A DNA stretch of 64,000 bases from Lucifuga dentata (lineage: Eukaryota; Chordata; Actinopteri; Ophidiiformes; Bythitidae), in NCBI GenBank assembly GCA_014773175.1, contig VXCM01000421.1, positions 124,001 to 188,000 on the forward strand, written 5' to 3'. The notes under the pieces are model-generated. The model was not told where the DNA came from and made no database searches. It saw only the letters and a program-made list of their open reading frames with translations. How positions within the stretch are numbered: position 1 is the first letter of the stretch; every line of letters starts with the position of its first letter. A program made the translations under genes and the position numbers. Below are positions 52,301 to 61,194 of the stretch, one piece after another.

Positions 52301-54530
52301 CGTGTACAGAGGCCAGCAGCATGTGACTGCCAGTCATATGACTTTCTCAGGAACTCGTGAGCGAGCAGCACTGCAATAACTCCCCCGCCCCACCACCACC
52401 ACTCCTCCAACTTTATGCTCCTGCTTGCTTAGCTTTGTCTCCTTTACAAGCTCTCTCCTTCCTTACATTTTCTCTTATTTCCTTCCTTTTGCTGTTTTCT
52501 TCCATAACCCTCTCCCCTGCCTTTATTCTTCTATTCATCCTTTCTTTATCCCTACCCCTTTCCCACTTATCTCATCCAACTTTCAGTCTTCTTGCTTGCT
52601 CCCTTTTTTCTTTATCTAGCCATCATGTGACTGAAGTCATACAAAACCCAAATGATGCTGAAAGCACAAAAATGGCAACTAAGCAGCATGCACGCACACA
52701 CACACACACACACACANAAATGATGCTGAAAGCACAAAAATGGCAACTAAGCAGCATGCACGCACACACACACACACACACACAACTCCTCTCATTGCAT
52801 TTTTCAAGGCATTACCTAGGGCTGTTGTAATGGCACATTTAAAACAAACGTCACTGTTTAAGGCAGAGACAGACAACAACACATACAAACACACACGTAC
52901 ACACAGCATTAACTCTTCTTATTGCATTACAAAATCTGGCATCAGTTCAATCCCACTGCATTGCTTCAGTAAATCCACATTTATGAACTGGGAATGTTGA
53001 GCAAAGAGATGATCCTACTTAAACTGTCAGGAAGACATAAGTCAGGAGGCAGTGTGTGTGAATGTGGCAATGAATTTGGGCAGACGGACAGACAAGCAGC
53101 AGAGGGTGAGACAGTAGAGAAATTGGTATAAGCAGACAAAGAGAAACCCATCAAACAAAAAGGGACTGGCTTTGAAAAAGACAGTGCAGGCAGAGGAGAA
53201 GAGAGGCAGAGACAGGTAAGAAGGACAGAGGACAAAAGAGAAAAAGGATCAGAAAAGTGTAGAGGCAGGCACGTACAGAGAGGGCTACAGAAATTTACAG
53301 AGATAAAGAGATGAAGAGTGAAGCAGAGAGAAAACACAGTTACTTAGCGGGGAAGCAGAGGTCAAGTGTGAGATCGACGGAGGTGAAGAGCTTTTCGGTT
53401 CAAGAGATAATCAGCATGCAAGGGCAGGATTTACAGGCTGAAAGGAGGAGAGGTTGACAAAGGTGAGGCAGGAGAGCAAAAGGACAGAGAGACGAGCAGA
53501 GTTAGAGACAGAATGAGCACAGAAAGCGAGATAGACAGGGTGCGACATGACTGTCATGTGAGGATGAAAGAATGCTGCTCACACACATACACACACACAC
53601 ATACGGCTGTCAGCTGATGCTATTATTACTGAAGATAAGAGCACCAGAACAAACTGGTCAGGGTCACGGCACCACAGGAACACACACACAGCTTTACCAA
53701 ATTACTGGGCATATTTCAAAGAGGACAAACTGAAAGATGCAAACACACGGAGGTCATGGATGTGCCGTGGAAAATCAGCCAGCAGCTGCAGCATGGGAGA
53801 GGTTGCCATACACCCAGGGCTGGTAGCCAAAATCCTTAATGACATGTTTATGAGTCACTGTTGCATACGCTCTGATACAAACTGTTATGCTGAGATAAAA
53901 CATTTTATAATGAGTATATAAAATGTCTCACAGGCTGAGAAAGGGTTTGTTGACAATTTAGCAGCGCTGTCATGGAGATTACATGCGTGGGTCACATACA
54001 CAATCAAAAATAGGAAAATAAATAACTTCGGATTCATAAACAAAACACATCCACACATCCCTGCCATTCCATTCCTGATCCCATGGACAGAAGGATAAGA
54101 GGGATAAGGTGCAGTGTGTATTGTCTGAATTAGTCATGTGTCTGCTTTTGCCCGTTGTGCATCTGTTCAAGTTGACGTGTGTGTCTGTTCCCTTATATCA
54201 TTCCTCATCCATTCTGTCACTTTACATTTGTGTGTGAATTTATGCAGTTCTATATAAAATATTAACAACTTTGAGTGGCCTTTTCAATACCATCTGGGAC
54301 ACAAAGACTGTTGGAAAACCAGCCAAATTTCAACTGATCATAGACAATGAAACTTCTGAAATTTAAAATAGGCAGAATAAGATGAGAAAAAGAGACTCAC
54401 AGTGATGGGGATTTCTTCTGCGCCCCTCTTTTTGGCATTGGAGTCGAAGAGGACATTTCTGCCTCGCCTCTCACAGTCCTGGTACACTATTAACCGGATC
54501 TGACTGGGCTCCAGCTGAGGTAAGGGCCAG
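29781..54530 (-). CDS. fnip1: fnip1, folliculin-interacting protein 1 (exons 2-18, 5' partial)
   Basis: Minus-strand gene; coding exons, right to left: 54530-54401, 50420-50283, 50086-49986, 49390-49316, 49170-49079, 47954-47871, 44754-44683, 42988-42853, 41929-41728, 41164-41079, 36208-36062, 34368-34199, 33299-31492, 31167-31002, 30530-30330, 30230-30115, 29859-29781. All junctions are GT/AG and keep phase once a 64-bp assembly duplication in exon 14 is collapsed, giving about 1,245 codons against 1,166 residues for human FNIP1. FNIP1 binds folliculin through longin and DENN-type domains. The complex acts on RagC/D at lysosomes and also binds AMPK and HSP90. FNIP1 rather than FNIP2 is indicated by [28 protein letters not shown], the exon-7 block [16 protein letters not shown] and [20 protein letters not shown]. 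The first exon, expected to begin Met-Ala-Pro-Thr, was not found. Confidence 0.95.
30115..30230 (-). CDS. fnip1: fnip1 exon 17
   Basis: A 116-bp exon encoding [35 protein letters not shown] and MVLG. It matches the family's [28 protein letters not shown]. The acceptor is TCGTAG and the donor GTAAGT. Confidence 0.95.
30330..30530 (-). CDS. fnip1: fnip1 exon 16
   Basis: A 201-bp exon (67 codons) encoding [40 protein letters not shown] and then a segment ending [11 protein letters not shown]. It is almost identical to mammalian FNIP1 apart from two extra residues before KLGKE. The donor is GTATGT. Confidence 0.95.
31002..31167 (-). CDS. fnip1: fnip1 exon 15
   Basis: A 166-bp exon encoding [20 protein letters not shown] then [15 protein letters not shown] and [15 protein letters not shown]. 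It matches the FNIP carboxy-terminal stretch [23 protein letters not shown]. The acceptor is TTTTACAG and the donor GTAATG. Confidence 0.95.
31492..33299 (-). CDS. fnip1: fnip1 exon 14, large central exon containing an assembly duplication
   Basis: The exon opens with [19 protein letters not shown] and [20 protein letters not shown]. It continues through EKGEIEES-like [22 protein letters not shown], an acidic DEE repeat (about 32811-32845), a histidine/glutamine-rich segment, [17 protein letters not shown], the core [18 protein letters not shown], a cysteine cluster ([17 protein letters not shown]) and [18 protein letters not shown], and ends at VPFPG before a GTGGGT donor. As written it is 1,808 bp, but 32982-33044 is repeated at 33046-33108 around a single N. 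Removing one copy plus the N (64 bp) restores one open frame of about 580 codons. The middle is disordered and longer than in human FNIP1. It carries the phospho-rich and cysteine-rich regulatory region of the family. Confidence 0.94.
32982..33108. other. fnip1: assembly duplicate around N33045 inside fnip1 exon 14
   Basis: The 63 bases at 32982-33044 recur exactly at 33046-33108. The extra 64 bases shift the frame and split the exon 14 open frame in two (one piece from 33023 leftwards, one from 33299). Confidence 0.95.
33300..34198 (-). other. fnip1: fnip1 intron 13
   Basis: A 0.9-kb intron with T-rich runs and an N at 33961. Nothing else recognisable. Confidence 0.85.
34199..34368 (-). CDS. 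fnip1: fnip1 exon 13
   Basis: A 170-bp exon encoding [40 protein letters not shown] and [16 protein letters not shown]. The middle part is nearly identical to human FNIP1 and clearly different from FNIP2, which has DHPPIKAFSEKRTSQSV there. This exon gives the strongest paralogue assignment. The acceptor is TTCCAG and the donor GTAAGA. Confidence 0.96.
34369..36061 (-). other. fnip1: fnip1 intron 12
   Basis: A 1.7-kb intron containing the 35783-36015 palindrome. A stretch near 34540-34640 faintly resembles a tRNA box B but was not accepted. Confidence 0.85.
35783..36015. repeat. large palindrome (about 91-bp arms) beside fnip1 exon 12
   Basis: The left arm at 35783-35871 and right arm at 35925-36015 are inverted copies with only a few differences, separated by a 53-bp spacer. 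The shared core includes GTCACATGTCACAGGGGATA and TCCAGAGAATCAACTCAT-like sequence. The right arm ends 47 bp from exon 12, so in the fnip1 transcript the hairpin begins just after the 5' splice site. It may be a foldback element, but no clear target-site duplication was seen. Confidence 0.85.
36062..36208 (-). CDS. fnip1: fnip1 exon 12
   Basis: A 147-bp exon encoding [40 protein letters not shown] and LMEQASKN. It matches the family stretch [20 protein letters not shown]. The donor is GTTGAG, weaker than consensus because T stands at +3. It was chosen because it restores AsnGln and the following PheLeuPro with exon 13. A large palindrome begins 47 bp into the following intron. Confidence 0.93.
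36209..41078 (-). other. fnip1: fnip1 intron 11
   Basis: A 4.9-kb intron. Apart from A-rich runs near 37370-37400 and the assembly duplicate at 38707-38836, I see nothing that I can name. Confidence 0.8.
38707..38836. other. assembly duplicate around N38771
   Basis: The 64 bases at 38707-38770 recur at 38772-38836, differing only in T-run length. The site is in fnip1 intron 11. Confidence 0.9.
41079..41164 (-). CDS. fnip1: fnip1 exon 11
   Basis: An 86-bp exon encoding [20 protein letters not shown] and MVDGLNEF. It matches human [20 protein letters not shown]. The acceptor is CTCAAG and the donor GTGGGA. The next intron (36209-41078, about 4.9 kb) is one of the largest in the gene. Confidence 0.95.
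41728..41929 (-). CDS. fnip1: fnip1 exon 10
   Basis: A 202-bp exon encoding [40 protein letters not shown] and a segment containing [20 protein letters not shown]. This is the start of the DENN-like half. The motif [11 protein letters not shown] and the [21 protein letters not shown] helix are diagnostic for FNIP proteins. The donor is GTGATT, straight after the glutamine codon CAG. Confidence 0.95.
42025..42059. repeat. TA microsatellite
   Basis: About 17 TA units in fnip1 intron 9. Confidence 0.9.
42562..42608. repeat. GT microsatellite
   Basis: About 23 GT units in fnip1 intron 9, read as CA in the transcript. Confidence 0.95.
42853..42988 (-). CDS. fnip1: fnip1 exon 9
   Basis: A 136-bp exon encoding [40 protein letters not shown] and VFPRW. 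The exon ends inside the tryptophan codon, at TG before GTGAGT. This is one of the best-conserved FNIP blocks, with the basic [14 protein letters not shown] core. A long GA repeat on the plus strand, about 70 bp upstream of its acceptor, gives a CT tract in the transcript. Confidence 0.95.
43060..43104. repeat. GA microsatellite ending at an N
   Basis: About 21 GA units in fnip1 intron 8, which form a CT tract in the transcript upstream of exon 9. The array runs into a single N at 43104, so its length is uncertain. Confidence 0.93.
43671..43714. repeat. GA microsatellite
   Basis: About 21 GA units in fnip1 intron 8. Confidence 0.95.
44169..44196. repeat. poly(C) tract with N
   Basis: A C run interrupted by N at 44188 in fnip1 intron 8. 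Confidence 0.9.
44683..44754 (-). CDS. fnip1: fnip1 exon 8
   Basis: A 72-bp exon encoding [20 protein letters not shown] and ARS. It matches the family stretch [20 protein letters not shown]. The acceptor is CATCCAG and the donor GTAGG. Confidence 0.94.
44755..47870 (-). other. fnip1: fnip1 intron 7
   Basis: A 3.1-kb intron holding MITE copy B at 45015-45596. Nothing else recognisable. Confidence 0.85.
45015..45596. mobile_element. MITE copy B in fnip1 intron 7
   Basis: A 582-bp element flanked by TTAA (45011-45014) and TTAG (45597-45600). The left end AGGACCATAATGGTGATTTT and the inverted right end share GCATGTTNNAGCC and the inner GTTACTGACAACCA-TTTCCC motif, as in copies A and C. Its interior matches that of copy C in opposite orientation, for example GACTGCCATTGGTTTCAGTT in reverse complement against GACCGCCATTAGTTTCAGTT. 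Confidence 0.82.
47871..47954 (-). CDS. fnip1: fnip1 exon 7 (84-bp in-frame cassette)
   Basis: It encodes [20 protein letters not shown] followed by KSASFFS. The exon is exactly 28 codons long and enters and leaves at the same phase, so skipping it would leave the frame intact. A human FNIP1 isoform lacking 28 residues at this place is known to me, which suggests the same alternative splicing here. The serine in [10 protein letters not shown] lies in the basic context of a reported AMPK target region of mammalian FNIP1. Confidence 0.93.
47955..49078 (-). other. fnip1: fnip1 intron 6
   Basis: A 1.1-kb intron. An A run broken by N (48013-48051) becomes a T tract about 60 nt upstream of the exon 7 acceptor in the transcript. 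Nothing else recognisable. Confidence 0.85.
49079..49170 (-). CDS. fnip1: fnip1 exon 6
   Basis: A 92-bp exon encoding [20 protein letters not shown] and then a glycine/leucine-rich end, GLLGNIG. It matches human [15 protein letters not shown] and GLLGNIG. The acceptor is GGGCAG and the donor GTAACC. The phase fits exons 5 and 7. Confidence 0.94.
49276..49308. repeat. GT microsatellite just after the fnip1 exon 5 donor
   Basis: About 15 GT units on the plus strand. In the transcript the donor reads GTATGCACG and then a CA run, starting 8-10 nt from the splice site. Confidence 0.92.
49316..49390 (-). CDS. fnip1: fnip1 exon 5
   Basis: A 75-bp exon encoding [20 protein letters not shown] and GSLN. 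It matches the FNIP segment [16 protein letters not shown]. The donor GTATGC is followed within a few bases by a CA repeat about 30 bp long. Confidence 0.94.
49986..50086 (-). CDS. fnip1: fnip1 exon 4
   Basis: The exon encodes [20 protein letters not shown] followed by [13 protein letters not shown]. This is the block containing the strongly conserved [21 protein letters not shown] of the family. Its acceptor is embedded in a pentanucleotide CCCCT repeat that also contains an 18-base sequence gap at 50103-50120. The donor is GTAAG. The exon ends two bases into an arginine codon. Confidence 0.95.
50091..50144. repeat. GGGGA pentanucleotide repeat with an 18-N gap
   Basis: GGGGA units occupy 50091-50102 and 50121-50142, split by N at 50103-50120. 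In the fnip1 transcript this is a CCCCT array forming the pyrimidine tract of the exon 4 acceptor. The true length is unknown. Confidence 0.9.
50283..50420 (-). CDS. fnip1: fnip1 exon 3
   Basis: It runs from after acceptor CCCACAG to donor GTACCA and is 46 whole codons. It encodes [12 protein letters not shown], a glycine/serine-rich stretch ([10 protein letters not shown]) and a charged segment ending LRFQ. KCCQL and the serine run are shared with FNIP1; FNIP2 differs here. Confidence 0.94.
50500..51077. mobile_element. MITE copy C in fnip1 intron 2
   Basis: A 578-bp element with perfect TTAA on both sides (50496-50499 and 51078-51081). The ends are about 80-bp inverted repeats starting AGAACCATAA and AGGACCATAC, each leading to CATTTTGCATGTTTGAG and GGTTACTGACA-TCATTTCCCAAAG. 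No open frame for a transposase is present, so it is non-autonomous. Confidence 0.85.
52650..52784. other. assembly duplicate around N52717
   Basis: The 67 bases at 52650-52716, ending in a CA run, recur at 52718-52784. This makes one CA microsatellite appear as two. The site is in fnip1 intron 2. Confidence 0.92.
54401..54530 (-). CDS. fnip1: fnip1 exon 2
   Basis: The acceptor CCATATAG precedes 54530 and the donor GTGAGT follows 54401. It encodes [10 protein letters not shown] then [20 protein letters not shown] and a short basic tail. This is the start of the FNIP amino-terminal longin-type region and one of its most conserved stretches. The exon starts with the last base of a codon and ends on a codon boundary, so it needs two bases from a first exon that is not in view. 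Confidence 0.95.
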
Positions 54531-57109
54531 CTATATGGAAGCATGGATAGATGGAGGAGAGAGGAGATGGATGATAAGTGAGTAGAAAGACACAGATGTA
54601 GGATGGAAGGAAAGAGGAGAAAGAAAACCATGGGATCAGTACAAAATACTACAAATAACAGCCAAATTCACAACAATTTTCACATACAGTAACAGGAAGA
54701 AGCTGATTAAGCAGCAGATAGACATGACGCTTCTCACATACTCTTTAAAAGTCTTTCACGCATTTTTCAAAGTGTCTTTCAGGGAATTCACACGAGAGAC
54801 AATTAGGTCATGCAACTGTAACAAAAATTTCCCGTAACAATCTCATGAACTACCGAATAAAGTGGTGGTATAACAAAAGCTTTTAAAATTTGTAGGATCC
54901 CGAATATGGACATAATCAATTACTTCCTCTGAACAAGACAAAACAAAAAAATATTACTTCTGATTTGGAACATTTCAGTCATAGCACAGAAGATAATTCT
55001 GCTAATGTACACCCAATTTTCTGATAATATCAAAACAGTTTTGCTATATTATAGCAAATTTAAGCAACGCTGGAGTTCCTTCATTACATGATTTCAGCAT
55101 CATATCTGCAAGATATGATTATGTCTACAAAACTGCCTACTCTTTTGAGTGGGAGGGGAAAATTTGGGACATACTAGGATGCTTGAAATAAACTATGTTG
55201 GCTCAGTCATACCAATTAGGAGGGATGACAGCTTAAACAGACACCATATTAAAGCTGCCATTCATCCATCTCATAACTCAAACAGCAGGGAGGCACAGCT
55301 GTATGCCAAGACGACCTACTACCCACCCACAACTACAGATTTACAGCCATCACACAACAACCAGCCACTTCATATTATAAATCTTTGTCACAGGAAATAT
55401 CTGCCATTGTAAAATGTTTGCAGCACCAGCCTGCTTTGCATTCATGCAATTATACATGTGATAGTGAACCAGTACAACCAGTCTGCCACCCCAAAGGATG
55501 AGCCAAGTCAGCAGTATAAACACTTTGCTCAAGGTGCTGAGCCTTCACCGTCAGCGGGAGTTGTAGAGCAAAGTTAGTTTCTCGTTAATTGTTCTTACTA
55601 CAGCTAGCCACTAACTAAATACTTAGGCAAACAATGGTTGATTTTATTGAAAATCTGTGAAATCGTTTCTCCAGTATTATTGTCCTTCTGTTGACGAACA
55701 GAGTCATGCAAAAGGATCTCCTAATATCTACTGATTAGACCTACAACCTAACCATATTTGTGAATACCATAACACCAGTTCTATGAATTCCCAATAATGA
55801 CTACTCACTCATTTTATATATATATATACATAAAAAACTAAAAATGTCTTACTTAACAAAGACCCTAATGACCAGTCAGCCAGCTGATATACTGTGAGGG
55901 GACAGTTTAATAGTTATTAAGCAATGACAATGACACTTAGCTATATTGGTGTTTTTTGGGCATCAACTTTTAGCATTCATTTTAAACACTTACAGACATC
56001 AGCAGTGGTAAATTTCCTCAGGCATGAATGTTGTTTGAATGTCACGTGAAAAATCTTCTTGCGTATTTATTTACCCCCAGGTCAGCACTACTTCTGCATA
56101 CACAGAAGTTCCTCACTACAGTTTACACCAATCACAGTGGGTACCAGCACACCTTCACAAGGCCTTCTGGCAACTCCTTCTGCTTTGGGGGAAACTCGGC
56201 CTTCCTCGTTTGATTTAGTGAGCTATAAAGATGACAGGGGATTGGATGGACAGACAGACAGTCGAGGATTTCTTCCTGGTCTGAGCGATAGATGGGTCAG
56301 GCAGATGGAACGTAGAAATAGAGCTAAATATAGCCTTGTGTTAGGGAGCCGGGGGCATCCCTAAACACTAGTGTTTATAGTAAATGGGTTGTTGGGAAGT
56401 GGCTGGAACAGGAACAGTTGAGTCCATTTCACATGCCAATAAAATAGCACACAAAGGCATGGACTTAACCTCAGTGTTTTAGTCATTTGTCAGTGTGCCT
56501 TGACAGGGAATATCTGTATTCCCCTGTATGGTGTGTGTGAGAGTGAGAAAGTATGTGTCTATGTGTAAACCCTCATGCATGTCAGCTACTATTTACCAAA
56601 AACTGGTGTCAAAGTATGACCCACGTTCTTAGAGGCAAAGGGATTCAGCCTGCAGGAGAACAGAGGAGGAGTAGTGAGAGGGAAGGGAGTCATGTGCTTT
56701 AGTGTTAGTATTACAGTTGTCAAGAGTCATTTTTCTAAAGCCCCTATAGATTGTGTGATTTTGGGCTGCCCCATACCAAAGATGACAAACATGAAAGAGA
56801 CATGGCAATGTCTCTGGTCGTGACTCCAAAACAGTGGTCCTAGATCACACTGCGAAGGTTCAAAGACGGGCGATTTAACGGCCTTGCAACCAAAGATAGC
56901 CTGGGATAAAATTCTGACAGTGTCAGAAATTTAGAATGACAATCTCACAATCTGACTGCTGCTGCAACCTATGTCTACTAACCAACCAAAAGGAATGCAA
57001 TATGAAATGACGCGTTGGTCAAAGCAACACCATTTTGAATAAAGTTTCTTTAAAAAAAAAAACAAAAACAAAACAAAAAAAAAAAAAAAAAAAAAACAAG
57101 CACCCAAAC

Positions 57110-57274
57110 TGTATGAAACAGAATTTGTGGGACTGTAACAAAAAAGAAAGTCTTGTTAAATTGTGGCAGCAAAAGCCACATTTATACGACATTTCCTCCA
57201 AGAGTTACCGTAAATGCTCGAAGGACGCAACATGGAAAGAAATAGTGGAGGAATTGCAGCTCCCGGGTGAGTAG
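57110..57274 (+). pseudogene. MADF-domain exon-like relic in fnip1 intron 1
   Basis: The plus strand reads ESLVKLWQQKPHLYDISSKS, then YRKCSKDATWKEIVEELQLP. The spacing and residues (Leu-Val, Pro-His-Leu-Tyr-Asp, Tyr, Trp-Lys-Glu-Ile) are those of a MADF/Myb-SANT-like DNA-binding domain. The frame is open from at least 57110 and is followed by CCCGG and a GTGAGT-type donor at about 57267, so it looks like an exon. MADF proteins of this kind accompany the transposase in PIF/Harbinger elements and also exist as host genes. No transposase, further exon or inverted ends were recognised nearby. It is on the strand opposite to fnip1. Confidence 0.6.
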
Positions 57275-60200
57275 CTGGACCCGGTCCACCATCTCTTCCT
57301 CTTCCTCATCTTTGGAGTTTGTTTGATACACAGAAACACCACTACTGCCAGTGTTTGCTTCTTGTTTAGCTTAATTATTTTCCACAAGAGTGGCACAAAT
57401 GGATAACACACGCATGTCATTCTATCTCTTATATTTTCTTTCGACTTGCATCGTAGCCTACAATTCAGCAGGCATTATCATGTCTACATACACAAATCTT
57501 GATGTTGCAGACAAGTTTATTAGACCCACACCGTGGCTTGCGGTGAACTTTAAGATTAATCTCACAGTGAGTCTGTAGGAACCATAAGACAGAAGGGTTT
57601 GAAAATGGCAGCAATTTAAAAACGCAACAATGCACAGTGGCCTAGCTCAACATTTTTGTGCATTACTGAATGGAAACATGTCACACATCATTTTGTTCCT
57701 AGTTGCCAGAAGACTTTGTACTGATATGAACCAAGCCCACATCATAAATTTGAATGAGGTTTTGTGATCATTCAACACCGTGTATGCAAATGAACTGAAC
57801 AGTTCTTCCCATTTCTTTACTGTCTCTTACTGATCTTTAAAAAAAAAAATACTTAAAATCTCACAAAGAACATATAATACATAGAACACGGGGAAAGGGC
57901 TCAGCAAATATCAGACAAACAAGTGACAATTCATCGAGAACTGTAGTATAAGGGTGTGAAACATTACATAACTTGAGCTTTGATTCAAGTTCAAGAAAGG
58001 TGTGAGGGTGTGAGGGGTGAGAGTGTGAGAGGTGTGAGGGGTGTCTTGCGCCTGGCTGGTACTGAAACCAGAGGACAACCTACTTTCATTGAGTCTGTAA
58101 GGGATTCAGCATTCCAGCGCAGAGGTTTCTAGCTGTGGACAGTAAAGCCTGTTCACAGACGACAAATGCGTCAGCCTCTCTGATGCATTTTGAAACACAT
58201 ATTCACCTCACGCCTTTACTGAACAGCACGTGCCTCCATCTGTTCAGCTCATCTGAGGCATGCAACAAGTTCTCACAAACAAACCAAAGCACAGACTGTC
58301 TTTAGATCCTGGACTTTATAGTCCAGCCCACAGATGGAGTCCTACGAAGCTTTTTTCTTGCGAAGTTCAAGGGTCATTGGTAATTTTGATAATGTTCTCT
58401 AGGAATAGCTGGCTAGAAACTTCAAATCAGACAATTTGTGACTGATTTAATCATCATGTTTGTCATTCTTAAAATTCAGCTTTGATGTTTAGATTTGTCT
58501 CAATTGTGGGTTACACATTGCACTGTTCCAGTGGTAACAACTAAGCAGCAGTCCATAATTCAATGCCATGTTGCCATCTTGGACCAGGATAGCTGAGCTG
58601 GTTCTAACTCTAATACATTAGTTATCACTGGTGGAGTTAACAACATACTGGCTGCTTAATATTCTACATTAAGATGGCAGGGACAGTTCAAGGCAGAAGT
58701 GCTGTAATATTGAAGTGGAGAAAAATAATGGACCCTACAGAGCCTGCATTATATCGGCTCCTAAAAGTTATACTGACATGTTTAGAAGAAGAGGCTTTAA
58801 GAAATTTCCACACTGAAAAAAATAATTGTGAGATCATGCTCTGCTCTACTGTTCTTCTTGTGCTCTGTTGTTTGGAGTGATAATTAATTGTACTTAATAC
58901 TTTTAGACTATGAGATGAACAACACATACACAAAAAAAAGAAAGAAAAAACAAGGAAAAAAAAAAAACTCTTGAGCTTCTTTCTTGGCCCTTAACCGAGG
59001 GGAGACCCAACCTTTCCTCTTAGTCTGAGTACTAAATCCACGTTATGCATGCTTGGCCTACATAATCAGCTCAAATTACACCGTATGGAGCACCGTTGAT
59101 ATTTAACACATCTGCATTTCATTTTAATGTGTGACATGCTGTTGTGTGGTGTTAAAATTTGAAATACAGAAAATATACCACTATAAACCTATGTTTTTGA
59201 ATCAAATAAATAAGCAGTATTGCACTGGTTTTGTTTTTATTTAACAGAGAGACAATAAAGGAGATAATGTGAGAGACTAAAGAAAGAAGGACCACGTTAG
59301 AAGAGTGTTTGTTTATTATCATTTGTGACAGACTATACACAAAAACGAGCGAGGAAAATAAAATGAAAACAAAGAAGTGGAATGAAATCAGAGAAACAAA
59401 CACTGAAAATCAGAATAAAAGAAAGTGATTATGGGAATGAGAAAAGGCTGCTAATAAAGACGCTGATTAAGAGCAAATGTCAGTAAGATAAAAGGTTGAC
59501 AAACACAAATGAACATTAAAAAAAAACATCTGAGATAGACAGAAAAGCATCTGAAAGAAAGAGAAGGAAAACAAGAGAAGGAGGAAATGTTCTATCAACG
59601 AGCTTGTGACTGTCACAGCGCTGACAGAGAGGAGTCATTCATAAAAGCAGCACATGACTCCATGACTGTTACATACTTGTACTGCTTTGACCTCAATGAT
59701 CTGAACCAAATGACTCAAAAAAAGTCTCCTTCTTATTATAATAGACCCACAAACACACACAGACATGCATTAATGCATTCACTCACACACATGTTAAAAG
59801 AATTCTCACTTCATGTGACGTAAAACAGCAACTTAAACTGCACTTCAAGCTAAACATTTAATCTGTACATCATCTTTCATATCCAAAAATATGCTTGGTT
59901 CACCACAAATCCTCTAATCCACATTACATAATGTAACCTCAATGGCTAAATCAATCTTTGTCATCACCATCACCTGACACTGAAAAACTACTGCCTGCTG
60001 CTGGAGATCCAAATCCAGAAATACTGTGACCAACGTCCAGCTGAAAACAGCCACAGGTTACCAAAACTTGTTCCCAAGACAAAACGAAAAGGAAACGGCA
60101 CAAATACCGTTTCCCAAATCTCCTCTGAGCAACCTACCACACTTGGATACGTGTAAGCCTGGTTAAATATTAATGGCTCCTACCTGGGCATCATTGCGAA

Positions 60201-61023
60201 TCTGCAAGTCTTTCCCCAGCCCGCTCCCTCTCTCTATTCCTCTCTCTCCTCTCAGCCAAAGCAGGGTCTAAGAATAGCGGTGAACTAAATTCACACAACA
60301 ACATGAGACTGTCAGGTGATCGTAGGAGCACTGTGTGTATGTGTGTGTGTGTGTGTGTTGGACATTAGAGACGCAGCAGCAAGTCTGGACTGCTGACTGC
60401 AAAAAGGCACAGTGATAAGAGACTGGCTGCAGAGATTTATTAATCCCATTTATTTTTTGTAACAACATTCATCCATCAATTCTTTCCATCTTTCTTTGGT
60501 CAATATAGTTAAACATAGTGCGTATGTGGAGAAACACAGCACCCTTAACCCAAGAAGTCATGCAACAGGGAAACAACTGGGTTGCACAAACCCTTATAAA
60601 TGTTTTCCTGATTTTGATTCCTCTTTTACGGATCAACAGATTGTGTGTGGCAGCTTCTTCAGGATTGAAAACTTGATTTGCTATAAAGCAGAGCTTCTCA
60701 TCATCTTAATCTCACCAGGTTTGCAGGTAAATTAATTAAATCCTTTCCATTGGACAAAACATTCAGGTGAACAGCCCAGGAACCTAGAAATAATCTGTTA
60801 AAAAGTGAAAAAAGAGGTTCTTGTGCAACTGCAGATCAAACTACAAATGGGCCATTTTCACTTTTTTTTCCACATATTGTGCAGTGATACAAGATGAGCG
60901 TGCCAATTACTCATCCACAACTCAGGCCTAAATAATGTCCTCAATCAAAATTCCCTGAGCAAATTCACCTGTAACCAATATTACAAGCACCCACAGAATG
61001 GTCATTTGTAAAAGGAGTTCAGT

Positions 61024-61194
61024 AGAAAACAAAAGTTTCAAGTTCATTATACATGGCTACATACAAGAGAAAAAAAAAAAATTTGTTTCGTTCCTGAGAT
61101 AAGTGAGANAGAAAACAAAAGTTTCAAGTTCATTATACATGGCTACATACAAGAGAAAAAAAAAAAATTAGTTTCGTTCCTGAGATAAGTGAGA
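61024..61194. other. assembly duplicate around N61109
   Basis: The 85 bases at 61024-61108 recur at 61110-61194 with one base changed. The site is in fnip1 intron 1. Confidence 0.9.

Larger units (their letters stand above)
50421..54400 (-). other. fnip1: fnip1 intron 2
   Basis: A 4.0-kb intron holding MITE copy C, an A run near 51120, pyrimidine-rich DNA at 52400-52620, the duplicated CA repeat at 52650-52784 and a purine-rich stretch at 53040-53540. I see no other exon. Confidence 0.85.

Noticed and set aside
56028..56364. 101-codon plus-strand frame in fnip1 intron 1
   Set aside because: It has no recognisable domain, no splice context that I can support and no similarity known to me. 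Length alone is not convincing in 64 kb.
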